From NCBI GenBank assembly GCA_024682375.1, contig JAIKZI010000066.1, positions 62,001 to 126,000 of the forward strand: a stretch of DNA of 64,000 nt, written 5' to 3'. Under the pieces are notes generated by a model. It ran no database searches and had not been told where the DNA came from. It worked only from the letters and a program-made list of their open reading frames with translations. The position numbers and the translations under genes are program-made. Source of the DNA: Lachnospiraceae bacterium (GTDB lineage: Bacteria > Bacillota > Clostridia > Lachnospirales > Lachnospiraceae). Shown in pieces: positions 8,460 to 16,219 of the stretch (positions within the stretch are counted from its first letter, which is position 1; each line of letters begins with the position of its first letter).

Positions 8460-10604
8460 CTAAGCCGCTTTCTTAAGTCCATTTGCAGATACCTTGTTAG
8501 GATCTGGTCTGAATAGTAAGTAAAGAAGACCTGCAATGAGTATGAAAGCAACAACTGTTGCTGCGTTAAATGCAATTTCACCTGTAACAAATACTCCACC
8601 AATCTGGTAAACAATAAGCGCAACGCAATATGCTAACACATTCTGGAATAAAAGTGCCTTCCAGAAATGCTTTCTGCTTCCGATTTCCTTTGCAACTGTT
8701 GAAATAGCTGCAAGACAAGGTGAATCGAAAAGGTTGAAGATCAAGAAACTCATAGATGCAGCAACTGTTGGGAAGAATGAAGCGATCTGAGCTTTTGAAT
8801 ACTCATCAGCTTCCTGCAATCCTGCAAGTACACCCATTGTAGAAACAAGGTTCTCTTTTGCAACGAAACCTGAAATAGTAGATGCAACTGCCTGCCATGT
8901 AAATCCAAGTGGTGCAAAGAGAATTGAAATAGCCTTACCAATTACAGCAAGGAAACTGTTCTCAACATCAACTTCACCGAATGATCCACCCTGAATTCCA
9001 TAAGTAGCAAGGAACCACATAACTACAGCACAAACGAAGAGGATAGTTCCGGCCTTCTTTACGAATGCCCATACTCTCTCCCACATATGCATAAGAAGAC
9101 TCTTAATTGTTGGAAGATGGTAAGCTGGAAGCTCCATAACAAATGGTACAGGATCTCCAGAGAATTCCTTTGTCTTCTTAAGAATAATACATGCAATTAC
9201 TACGATTGCAATACCTGTAAAGTACATTGCTGGAGCAATCCACCACTCACCAGCGATAAATGAACCGATAAGTGCAATAACTGGAAGCTTAGCTCCGCAA
9301 GGAATATTTGTTGTAACAATCATTGTCATACGACGGTCTTTTTCAGACTCGATTGTTCTAGTAGCAAGGATACCAGGAACACCACATCCTGATGAAATAA
9401 GGAATGGAATGAAACTCTTTCCTGAAAGACCGAACTTTCTAAAAGCTCTATCCATGATAAAGGCTACTCTAGCCATGTATCCAACGTCTTCAAGGAATCC
9501 AAGAAGGAGGAATACGACTGCCATCTGAGGTGTAAATCCAAGTACTGTACCTACACCACCAATAATACCATCAACGATAAGTGACTGAACTGAAGCTGAT
9601 GCATGAATACTTTCTAACCAACTTGAAACACCTGGCTGAATAATTCCACCAAAGAGTGTATCATTTGCCCAGTCTGTTGCCGGTCCACCAATTTTTGTGA
9701 TTGCGATGTAATAAACAAGACACATCATAAGTGCAAAAATAGGAAGGGCAAGAATTCTATTAGTAACTATTCTATCGATTTTATCTGAAATAGTTAGATT
9801 GTCTTTCTTCTCATGCTTAACAACTGCTTTAGCAACAAGAGACTGAATATATTCATATCTCTGATTTGTAATGATTGACTCTGCATCATCATCCATCTCA
9901 GCTTCGCAATCTCTGATATGTTCTTCGATGTGATCGTAAACATCTTTTGGAAGATTTAACTTCTCAAGAACTTTTTCATCACGTTCAAAAACTTTAACTG
10001 CGAACCAGCGAAGATTCTGCTTATCTACATAGCTTTCAATTGATTCTTCGATATGTGCAATTGCATGCTCAACAGAACCTGCAAATACGTGTGGCATCTC
10101 GCCATGCTTCTTTGACTTACCTGCTTCTACCGCAGCACTTGCAACTTCTAGAGTCTGGTCATTCTTAAGAGCACTCATAGGAAGCACTTCGCATCCTAAA
10201 GCTTTTCCAAGTTTAACCATATCTACTACGTCACCATTTTTCTTAACAAGGTCCATCATGTTTACTCCGATGACCATCGGGATTCCAAGCTCAACAAGCT
10301 GTGTTGTAAGATAAAGGTTACGTTCGATGTTAGTTCCATCGATTATATTAAGAATAGCATCAGGCTTTTCTTCAACTAGATATGTTCTAGTTACAACTTC
10401 TTCTAATGTATAAGGAGACAAAGAATAGATACCTGGCAAATCCTGAATAGTTACTTCTCTGTCAGTTCTTAAACGTCCTTCTTTTTTCTCTACTGTAACT
10501 CCTGGCCAGTTACCTACATACTGATTACTTCCTGTAAGATCATTGAATAATGTTGTCTTGCCACAGTTTGGGTTACCAGCTAAGGCGATTTTTAAATTTC
10601 CCAT
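8460..10604 (-). CDS. feoB: ferrous iron transport protein B
   Basis: GTP-driven Fe2+ uptake through the cytoplasmic membrane. The N-terminal G domain has GNPNCGKTT (10-18), DLPG and NMMD; a GDI-like helical domain follows (about 170-265); the rest is the membrane part with two Gate/core repeats, including the SSGCGVPGILATRT segment and SPCLAAISTV near the C-terminus. 714 residues, normal length. Start chosen at ATG 10604, which follows GGAGGAAGAA; the codons upstream of it are the ribosome binding site. It lies downstream of two feoA genes and upstream of its Cys-rich partner. Confidence 0.97.
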   Translation of the reverse strand: MGNLKIALAGNPNCGKTTLFNDLTGSNQYVGNWPGVTVEKKEGRLRTDREVTIQDLPGIYSLSPYTLEEVVTRTYLVEEKPDAILNIIDGTNIERNLYLTTQLVELGIPMVIGVNMMDLVKKNGDVVDMVKLGKALGCEVLPMSALKNDQTLEVASAAVEAGKSKKHGEMPHVFAGSVEHAIAHIEESIESYVDKQNLRWFAVKVFERDEKVLEKLNLPKDVYDHIEEHIRDCEAEMDDDAESIITNQRYEYIQSLVAKAVVKHEKKDNLTISDKIDRIVTNRILALPIFALMMCLVYYIAITKIGGPATDWANDTLFGGIIQPGVSSWLESIHASASVQSLIVDGIIGGVGTVLGFTPQMAVVFLLLGFLEDVGYMARVAFIMDRAFRKFGLSGKSFIPFLISSGCGVPGILATRTIESEKDRRMTMIVTTNIPCGAKLPVIALIGSFIAGEWWIAPAMYFTGIAIVVIACIILKKTKEFSGDPVPFVMELPAYHLPTIKSLLMHMWERVWAFVKKAGTILFVCAVVMWFLATYGIQGGSFGEVDVENSFLAVIGKAISILFAPLGFTWQAVASTISGFVAKENLVSTMGVLAGLQEADEYSKAQIASFFPTVAASMSFLIFNLFDSPCLAAISTVAKEIGSRKHFWKALLFQNVLAYCVALIVYQIGGVFVTGEIAFNAATVVAFILIAGLLYLLFRPDPNKVSANGLKKAA

Positions 10605-10654
10605 TTCTTCCTCCAAAAATAAACTTTTCCAGTTTGATTTATCTCAGACCGAAA

Positions 10655-10876
10655 TTACTCAACATCAAGAATTTCTGCATCGGCTTTTCTGAGTGATAAC
10701 TCATATCCTCTTACAGTTATCTCAATAGGATCACCGAGTGGTGCAACTTTTCTGATGTAAAGCTCAGTACCCTTTGTGATACCCATGTCCATGATTCTGC
10801 GTTTCACAGCTCCCTGGCCATTTACTTTGACAACCTTAACAGTCGAACCTACCTTGAAATCTTTTAGACTGCTCAT
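10655..10876 (-). CDS. feoA: FeoA-domain protein (second copy, next to feoB)
   Basis: 73 residues, an SH3-like beta-barrel with the FeoA signature RRIMDMGITKGTELYIRKVAPLGD split across about residues 26-50 and ending in LRKADAEILDV. FeoA supports FeoB-mediated iron uptake. It lies between the first feoA and feoB in the same direction. Confidence 0.92.
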   Translation of the reverse strand: MSSLKDFKVGSTVKVVKVNGQGAVKRRIMDMGITKGTELYIRKVAPLGDPIEITVRGYELSLRKADAEILDVE

Positions 10877-10895
10877 TCGCTTGTCCTCCCTCTCA

Positions 10896-11114
10896 CTAGT
10901 TTTGAACCATAATTTTCTTAGCCATCTGTTCTGTAATAGCTAAATGAGAATCTTTCAGGTTAACTATAACGTCACCTTTATGCTGCGAGATTATCTGTAT
11001 CACAGCACCCGGAACAAATCCTAAATCCATCAAATGCTGTTTGACGTCAGAATTTCCTCCAATCTTAACAACCATTACTTCTTCTCCTGCGTTTGTAAAT
11101 GATAGTGGTAACAT
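10896..11114 (-). CDS. feoA: FeoA-domain protein (first gene of operon)
   Basis: 72 residues with the same SH3-like fold: QHLMDLGFVPGAVIQII (about 26-42) and LAITEQMAKKI near the end. It differs clearly from the neighbouring copy, so the two are not a recent duplication. An AGGAGG site precedes the ATG. Tandem feoA genes before feoB are common in Clostridia. Confidence 0.9.
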   Translation of the reverse strand: MLPLSFTNAGEEVMVVKIGGNSDVKQHLMDLGFVPGAVIQIISQHKGDVIVNLKDSHLAITEQMAKKIMVQN

Positions 11115-11152
11115 CTAGTCCTCCTAAAATATTCAGATATCTGTATTTCAAA

Positions 11153-11170
11153 GGTTAGCCGTCGCTAACC
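11153..11170. promoter_or_regulatory. candidate DtxR-family operator in the feo leader
   Basis: A perfect inverted repeat GGTTAGC-CGTC-GCTAACC. It lies just downstream of the feo -10 box, where a bound repressor would block transcription. The half-site resembles the TTAGGTTAG-type half-sites of DtxR/IdeR operators, and a DtxR-family regulator is encoded divergently. Confidence 0.65.
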
Positions 11171-11178
11171 CACTCGAT

Positions 11179-11208
11179 ATGTTAGCACCTCCTTACATCT
11201 TGTGTCAA
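11179..11208 (-). promoter_or_regulatory. SigA-type promoter of the feo operon
   Basis: Minus strand TTGACA (11208-11203), an 18-bp spacer, then TAACAT (11184-11179). The -10 box itself overlaps a TTAGC/GCTAA half-site. Confidence 0.65.
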
Positions 11209-11215
11209 TAATAAT

Positions 11216-11229
11216 TTAGTTAAAACTAA
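11216..11229. promoter_or_regulatory. second operator-like palindrome between feoA and the regulator gene
   Basis: TTAGTT-AA-AACTAA, inverted arms sharing the TTAG/CTAA core with the leader palindrome. It is upstream of the feo -35 box and about 50 bp upstream of the regulator's -35 box, so it could serve either promoter. Confidence 0.5.
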
Positions 11230-11278
11230 CATTTTGTTTAAAAAAAGTTTATAATTCATTATGAAGGATTCAAAAATG

Positions 11279-11307
11279 TTGAAAAAAAAATATCAATCCT
11301 TTACAAT
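11279..11307 (+). promoter_or_regulatory. SigA-type promoter of the DtxR-family gene
   Basis: TTGAAA (11279-11284), a 17-bp spacer, TACAAT (11302-11307). A TTAGCTA sequence sits between the -10 box and the AGGAGG site, possibly for autoregulation. Confidence 0.7.
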
Positions 11308-11339
11308 ACAAGTCACATATTAGCTAGGAGGTTTACAAT

Positions 11340-11741
11340 ATGAAAATTCAAGAGTCAGCTCAGGACTACTTAGAAGCTATCTTGGTTCTTTCTAATGAGC
11401 AATCTTCCGTAAGAGCAATCGATATAAGTGAATATTTCGGTTATGCACGAGCAACCGTTTCTATTTTCTTAAAACAATTACGAGAAAACGGCTATGTTAC
11501 TGTAGACGAACATAACCACATATCTTTGACAGAAGCTGGAAATAAGATTGCCGAAGAGACTTATGAGAAACACCAGGTTTTAACAGAAATTTTTAAATCC
11601 ATAGGAGTTTCTGATGAAGTAGCGTTAAACGACGCATGTAGAATTGAGCACTATATTAGTGGAACGACATTTAGAGCACTTGCTAATCACTTTAATATAG
11701 ACATCGAAGGCGAGCACGTTGATTTGCCAACTGAAAAATAA
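11340..11741 (+). CDS. DtxR/MntR-family metal-dependent transcriptional regulator
   Basis: 133 residues. The N-terminal winged helix (about 1-70) has the family pattern QDYLEAILVL...VRAIDISEYFGYARATVSIFL in pieces; the dimerisation/metal domain (about 71-130) carries HQVLTEIFKSIGV and CRIEHYIS, which include the usual Cys/Glu/His metal ligands. The SH3-like third domain of DtxR is absent, as in MntR-like short forms. Divergent from the feo operon across a 225-bp region with matching palindromes, it most likely represses iron uptake when Fe2+ is plentiful. Confidence 0.9.
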   Translation: MKIQESAQDYLEAILVLSNEQSSVRAIDISEYFGYARATVSIFLKQLRENGYVTVDEHNHISLTEAGNKIAEETYEKHQVLTEIFKSIGVSDEVALNDACRIEHYISGTTFRALANHFNIDIEGEHVDLPTEK

Positions 11742-11742
11742 C

Positions 11743-11778
11743 AAAAAAATTCCCAAACCTTTCGGTTTGGGAATTTTT
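11743..11778. terminator. bidirectional terminator between the regulator gene and pyk
   Basis: A perfect 13-bp stem AAATTCCCAAACC (11747-11759) / GGTTTGGGAATTT (11764-11776) with a TTTC loop, flanked by A-run and T-run, so it can stop both convergent transcripts. Confidence 0.92.
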
Positions 11779-11797
11779 ATCTTTATAAGCTTTTATT

Positions 11798-13225
11798 CTA
11801 TACGTAGATAGTCTTAAGCATATTTGTTGTACCTGAAATACCAAGTGGCATTCCGGCTGTGATGATTACAGTATCTCCTTCTTCAAGAAGTTTTGCCTTT
11901 TCAGCAACATCTACTGCATATGAGAAAAGTTCTTCTGCATCAGTCTTCTCTTCGATAAGAATAGGAGTTACGCCCCAGCATAATCCCATCTGACGCCATA
12001 CCTTCTTCTTAATACATCCAGCAATAATTGGGCTTGCAGGACGATACTTAGATACCATATGTGCTGTTCTACCAGACATAGTTACTGTCATGATAGCCGA
12101 AGCATTCAAATCACTTGCCATTGTACAAGCTGAGTGTGAAACAGCATCTGTTACTGATGGATTCTTTCTAATTTCACGTTCTTTAAGTCTTGATACATAG
12201 TTGATATCTTTCTCTGTTCTCTCACAGATCTTTGCCATAGTAGCACATGCCTCTACTGGATATTTACCAGCAGCAGTCTCGCCAGAAAGCATAACTGCAG
12301 ATGTTCCATCATATACAGCGTTTGCAACGTCAGTTGCCTCTGCACGTGTTGGTCTAGGATTCTTCATCATAGAATCAAGCATCTGTGTAGCTGTGATTAC
12401 GAACTTACCAGCTTTGTATCCTTTCTTGATGATCATCTTCTGGATAGGTGGTACCTCTTCAAGAGGAATCTCAACACCCATGTCACCACGGGCAACCATA
12501 ACACCATCTGCTTCACTGATGATTGCATCGATATTCTTGATACCCTGATAGCTTTCAATCTTAGCAATAATCTGGATATCATCTCCGCCGTACTCTTTCA
12601 AGAATGCACGCATCTCTTTGATATCATCTGCTGTACGTACAAATGAAGCAGCGATGAAATCGAATCCGTGCTGAACACCGAAGATAAGATCCTTCTTGTC
12701 CTTAGGGCTAAGGAATGGCATTGTCAAATCAACGTTAGGTACATTAACACCTTTACGATCTGAAATCTTACCACCATTAACAACCCTACACTTGATATCT
12801 GTCTTAGATACCTCGAGTACTTCCATGTCGATTAGACCGTCATCAATAAGAATGTGTGAACCCTTTTCAACATCACTTGGAAGGTCTTTGTAAGAAATTC
12901 CAACTGTGTTTTCGTTTCCAGTTACATCCTTAGTTGTAAGTGTAAACTCCTGACCCTCTTTAAGAACAACGCTTCCCTTCTCAAATGTATCTAGTCTGAT
13001 CTCAGGTCCTTTTGTATCGAGTAGTGCTGATACTGGAGCGTCTAGTTCGTCACGAACTTTCTCAAGAAGTGCGAGTCTAGCTTCCTGCTCTTCATGAAGT
13101 CCATGTGAGAAGTTAAATCTTCCTACATTCATTCCGGCTTCAATCAAAGCTCTCATCTTCTCTTCTGAATCTGTTGATGGTCCCAAAGTACAAATGATTT
13201 TTGTTTTACGCGTATAATTCTTCAA
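11798..13225 (-). CDS. pyk: pyruvate kinase
   Basis: Last step of glycolysis: phosphoenolpyruvate and ADP to pyruvate and ATP. 475 residues with LDTKGPEIR (substrate loop), IAKIES, the VARGDMGVE region and the ITATQMLDSM signature, plus the standard C-terminal domain; there is no extra PEP-utilising domain. The start is TTG at 13225: GGGGGAC lies about 8 nt upstream and overlaps the end of htrA, and only 2 bp separate the stop of htrA from this start. The location behind a membrane protease is unusual for a core glycolytic gene. It ends at the bidirectional terminator. Confidence 0.96.
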   Translation of the reverse strand: MKNYTRKTKIICTLGPSTDSEEKMRALIEAGMNVGRFNFSHGLHEEQEARLALLEKVRDELDAPVSALLDTKGPEIRLDTFEKGSVVLKEGQEFTLTTKDVTGNENTVGISYKDLPSDVEKGSHILIDDGLIDMEVLEVSKTDIKCRVVNGGKISDRKGVNVPNVDLTMPFLSPKDKKDLIFGVQHGFDFIAASFVRTADDIKEMRAFLKEYGGDDIQIIAKIESYQGIKNIDAIISEADGVMVARGDMGVEIPLEEVPPIQKMIIKKGYKAGKFVITATQMLDSMMKNPRPTRAEATDVANAVYDGTSAVMLSGETAAGKYPVEACATMAKICERTEKDINYVSRLKEREIRKNPSVTDAVSHSACTMASDLNASAIMTVTMSGRTAHMVSKYRPASPIIAGCIKKKVWRQMGLCWGVTPILIEEKTDAEELFSYAVDVAEKAKLLEEGDTVIITAGMPLGISGTTNMLKTIYV

Positions 13226-13227
13226 CT

Positions 13228-14649
13228 TTAACGTCCCCCGTTAAAAAATTGCCTAATGTAATCCTCTAAGGAATTACTACTACTGTTACTATCTGAGTCG
13301 CTATTATGCTTCTCAGTTTTAGGGGCATTCTTTGAATCTCCGAGCGTTACTTCAAAAGTTTTCTCAGCATAATCGTTAGAACGTACGGCAACAGTAATTT
13401 TAATCTTGTCACCAACTTTCTGCTGTGAAATGAGTTGCTTCATTTCGCTCATCGATGTTATAGAAACACCCTTTATCCCTGTAATTATATCACCTTTGAC
13501 AATACCTGCTTTATCAGCAGCCTGACCTTTTATAGCTTCAGATACATATACACCCTGAGGCATATCGTAATTCATAGCATTCTCAGAAGAAACATCGAAT
13601 CCATAAATTCCCAGATATGCTGTACTTTCAGTACTACTCTCTGTATCTTTGCTATGATCTATTGTCTCGCCATTCATAAGTTTCTGAATGATTGATGATG
13701 CTGAACTAATAGGAATAGCATAGCCCATTCCTTCTACACTAGTATCAGAATACTTAGCAGAAACAATACCAACAACTTCGCCATTCATATTTAAAAGGGC
13801 TCCGCCTGAGTTGCCAGGGTTAACTGCAGCATCTGTCTGAATCAATTTGTTAGTAACTGTACTACCATCATCCTCACTCTGCATAGAAACTTCTCTATTG
13901 GTAGCACTTATGACACCTGTAGTAACAGACTGACCATAACCTAATGCGTTCCCTATTACTATAGCAGATTCTCCAACAGAAAGGTTATCAGAACTTCCAA
14001 GAGTTGCGACCTTAATTTTGTTAATTGTGCTAGAATCTATGTCTGAAACCTTAACTTTTATAACAGCCAGATCACTTTCGGCATCTGTTCCAACCACTTC
14101 AGCGCTTACTACCTTGTCATCTGAGAAAGTAACTGATAGTGATTTTGAGTTTGATACTACATGATTATTTGTAGCAATAAAAATATAATCTGAATCCTGT
14201 GAAATAATAATTCCAGAACCAGCAGACTTAGAAGGTTTCTCTACGCTTCCGAAGAAACTCTGATATTCTGTGACCGACATATTTGTAACCTGTACTATGG
14301 CAGGCATAACATTTTTTACAATATCAGATACATCTGTCACTGTTGTAGCTGTAGACACCTTTGTCGAATCTAGTGTTCCCTTTCCTGTTGAAAGCTGAGC
14401 TACATTATTAGATGAAATTCTTTTCCCAGTAATCTTTTCACCTAATGCATTCGTACCCTGAAATACCAAGCTTGCTATTAACCCAAATACAACTGCGCAA
14501 GCTGCTACCTTTCCTAAGAACCATTTAAAACCACTTCTATCTTTCTTCGGTTTCTTTACTTCTGAAAATTCCTGATCGATGACGTCTTTCTCGTTGTCCC
14601 CAAAATTTTGATCAGAATCTCCATTAAACCCTCTCTCATATAAACTCAT
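13228..14649 (-). CDS. htrA: HtrA/DegP-type membrane-anchored serine protease
   Basis: Degrades or refolds damaged proteins outside the membrane. 473 residues: a cytosolic N-terminus, one membrane helix (about 44-66), a trypsin-like domain with the triad His163 (TNNHVV), Asp193 (ESDLAVIKV) and Ser281 (PGNSGGAL), then a single PDZ domain (about 345-435) and a Ser/Asn-rich tail. Start placed at ATG 14649, six nt after GAGGTG. The family is often controlled by envelope stress systems; I could not identify a confident promoter in the 92 bp upstream. Confidence 0.94.
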   Translation of the reverse strand: MSLYERGFNGDSDQNFGDNEKDVIDQEFSEVKKPKKDRSGFKWFLGKVAACAVVFGLIASLVFQGTNALGEKITGKRISSNNVAQLSTGKGTLDSTKVSTATTVTDVSDIVKNVMPAIVQVTNMSVTEYQSFFGSVEKPSKSAGSGIIISQDSDYIFIATNNHVVSNSKSLSVTFSDDKVVSAEVVGTDAESDLAVIKVKVSDIDSSTINKIKVATLGSSDNLSVGESAIVIGNALGYGQSVTTGVISATNREVSMQSEDDGSTVTNKLIQTDAAVNPGNSGGALLNMNGEVVGIVSAKYSDTSVEGMGYAIPISSASSIIQKLMNGETIDHSKDTESSTESTAYLGIYGFDVSSENAMNYDMPQGVYVSEAIKGQAADKAGIVKGDIITGIKGVSITSMSEMKQLISQQKVGDKIKITVAVRSNDYAEKTFEVTLGDSKNAPKTEKHNSDSDSNSSSNSLEDYIRQFFNGGR

Positions 14650-14741
14650 AGATGTCACCTCTTTCTAAGTAATCTATGTAACCGTTTTTTAAAGTATAAG
14701 GAACATCTGTGAAATAAATGTGAAGAATATAAGGAGTTTTT

Positions 14742-16208
14742 TTAACTAAATAAATAGTAATTGCTAACCCCCATCGGCAGGTTTTGGTTATAAAATTCAT
14801 CACCATCTTCAAATCTAATCTTAGAACTAGTCCCATTCGGTCCATAAACATTTAGTAATTTATCATGTGATAATTTTGAGCTTTCAGGTGTATAATTGCT
14901 CCTTTGAACAACCACTGATGGTTCATATACAACTCTATACCCGGCGCTCTTGACCCTCAGGCAAAAATCCAGCATTGCATCTCTTCCAAGCAAGCCTTTT
15001 CTAAAGCCTCCGAGCCTTTTATAAATCTTTTCATCTATCATACAAAAGCCAGGATCCACCATACTTACATCCTGTGCTAAACATATTCTATCTTCATAAC
15101 CGCCTTCGCGGCTCTTCTGACCCGCACACGCAGGATAAATTACGCCCTCTTTATCATATATGTATCCACAATTAAGAATCTTTGAACCGTGCACAAATTT
15201 TGCACCGACCACAGCGACATCCCATTGCTTCAAATGTCCATACATCTTTGCCAGGGCTTTATCTTGATTTCTTACCTTTACGTCTTTATCCTTCAAAAGA
15301 ATATAGTCATTTTTCTTTTGAAAAAAATCATTCCCCCTACGTTCCCAACGCCAGAATCTTTTTGAATTATCCGGTATAATCTTTGCAGCTATGCTGTTTC
15401 TATTCATATATTTTTCTGAGATTGATTTTAGAATATCATATCTCGTTTTTCTAATTACTCCGGATTCTGATTCAATATCTCTCACCCTTTTATGATATAG
15501 CAGTCCATCTAAATGTGCTATATTAAAATTTGTCGTTGGATGTCTGGGATCTGAATACTTTCTATAAACTTCAAGTATTCTAAGTAAATAATCATATAGT
15601 TCTCCATAAGACAAATCTTCATTCATAAAGCCCACTTTTCGAAGTAACGTTAATGAGACTAAGAATGCTCTATCGAAATAATTAGACTGAACCAATCTCT
15701 CAGGGCTGAATCCACCTAAGAAGTGAGGATTCATTCTCGTACCATCAATAATCTCGTCAAAATCAGTATAGATAAGATCTGGAGATGTCATCTTCCATTG
15801 GCGAAGTCTATTACCAGATGCAGCCTTCGTCAAATCATCAAAATCCAATTCCTTGTTTTCCGGAATCAGAGTTGAAATGCAATATTCTTCAATTCGATTC
15901 AAAAAATCATAGGACAACAAATCATACTGCCCCAAAAAAAGACAATAGTCCCCGCCTATAAGACGGAGACCAATGTTTAATGCTTCAGAGTCACGCATGA
16001 CTCTGCTTAATTTCTTGTAATTAACTCTTCCATCTCTAGGCATAACTTCTTCAATTATGTTCAAAATGGTCGACGTAGGATTAGAATCTAAAACGAAAAC
16101 CTCGAAATTCATATAAGTAAGCGCACTAATTGACTCAATCATCTCGCGAAAATACGCCGGATTGGTATCTACAGTGTGTACTAAAATTGAAAATCTAACT
16201 TCATTCAT
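14742..16208 (-). CDS. glycosyltransferase, GT2 family
   Basis: 488 residues. The N-terminus (FSILVHTVDTNPAYFREMIESI) is the GT-A nucleotide-binding start; LGQYDLLSYDFL stands where the metal-binding D-x-D/QDD-type motif is expected. A second domain (about 320-460) resembles the end of rhamnosyltransferase-like GT2 proteins, with KIYKRLGGFRKGLLGRDAMLD, a typical acceptor-site pattern. Cytosolic, no membrane segment. Last gene of the polysaccharide locus, 12 bp after the GtrA fusion gene. Donor and acceptor sugars cannot be read from sequence. Confidence 0.85.
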   Translation of the reverse strand: MNEVRFSILVHTVDTNPAYFREMIESISALTYMNFEVFVLDSNPTSTILNIIEEVMPRDGRVNYKKLSRVMRDSEALNIGLRLIGGDYCLFLGQYDLLSYDFLNRIEEYCISTLIPENKELDFDDLTKAASGNRLRQWKMTSPDLIYTDFDEIIDGTRMNPHFLGGFSPERLVQSNYFDRAFLVSLTLLRKVGFMNEDLSYGELYDYLLRILEVYRKYSDPRHPTTNFNIAHLDGLLYHKRVRDIESESGVIRKTRYDILKSISEKYMNRNSIAAKIIPDNSKRFWRWERRGNDFFQKKNDYILLKDKDVKVRNQDKALAKMYGHLKQWDVAVVGAKFVHGSKILNCGYIYDKEGVIYPACAGQKSREGGYEDRICLAQDVSMVDPGFCMIDEKIYKRLGGFRKGLLGRDAMLDFCLRVKSAGYRVVYEPSVVVQRSNYTPESSKLSHDKLLNVYGPNGTSSKIRFEDGDEFYNQNLPMGVSNYYLFS

Positions 16209-16219
16209 CTTCTATCCTC

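Noticed and set aside
10655..11114. Recent tandem duplication of feoA
   Set aside because: The two proteins share only the fold and short motifs; the pair is old and typical of Clostridia.
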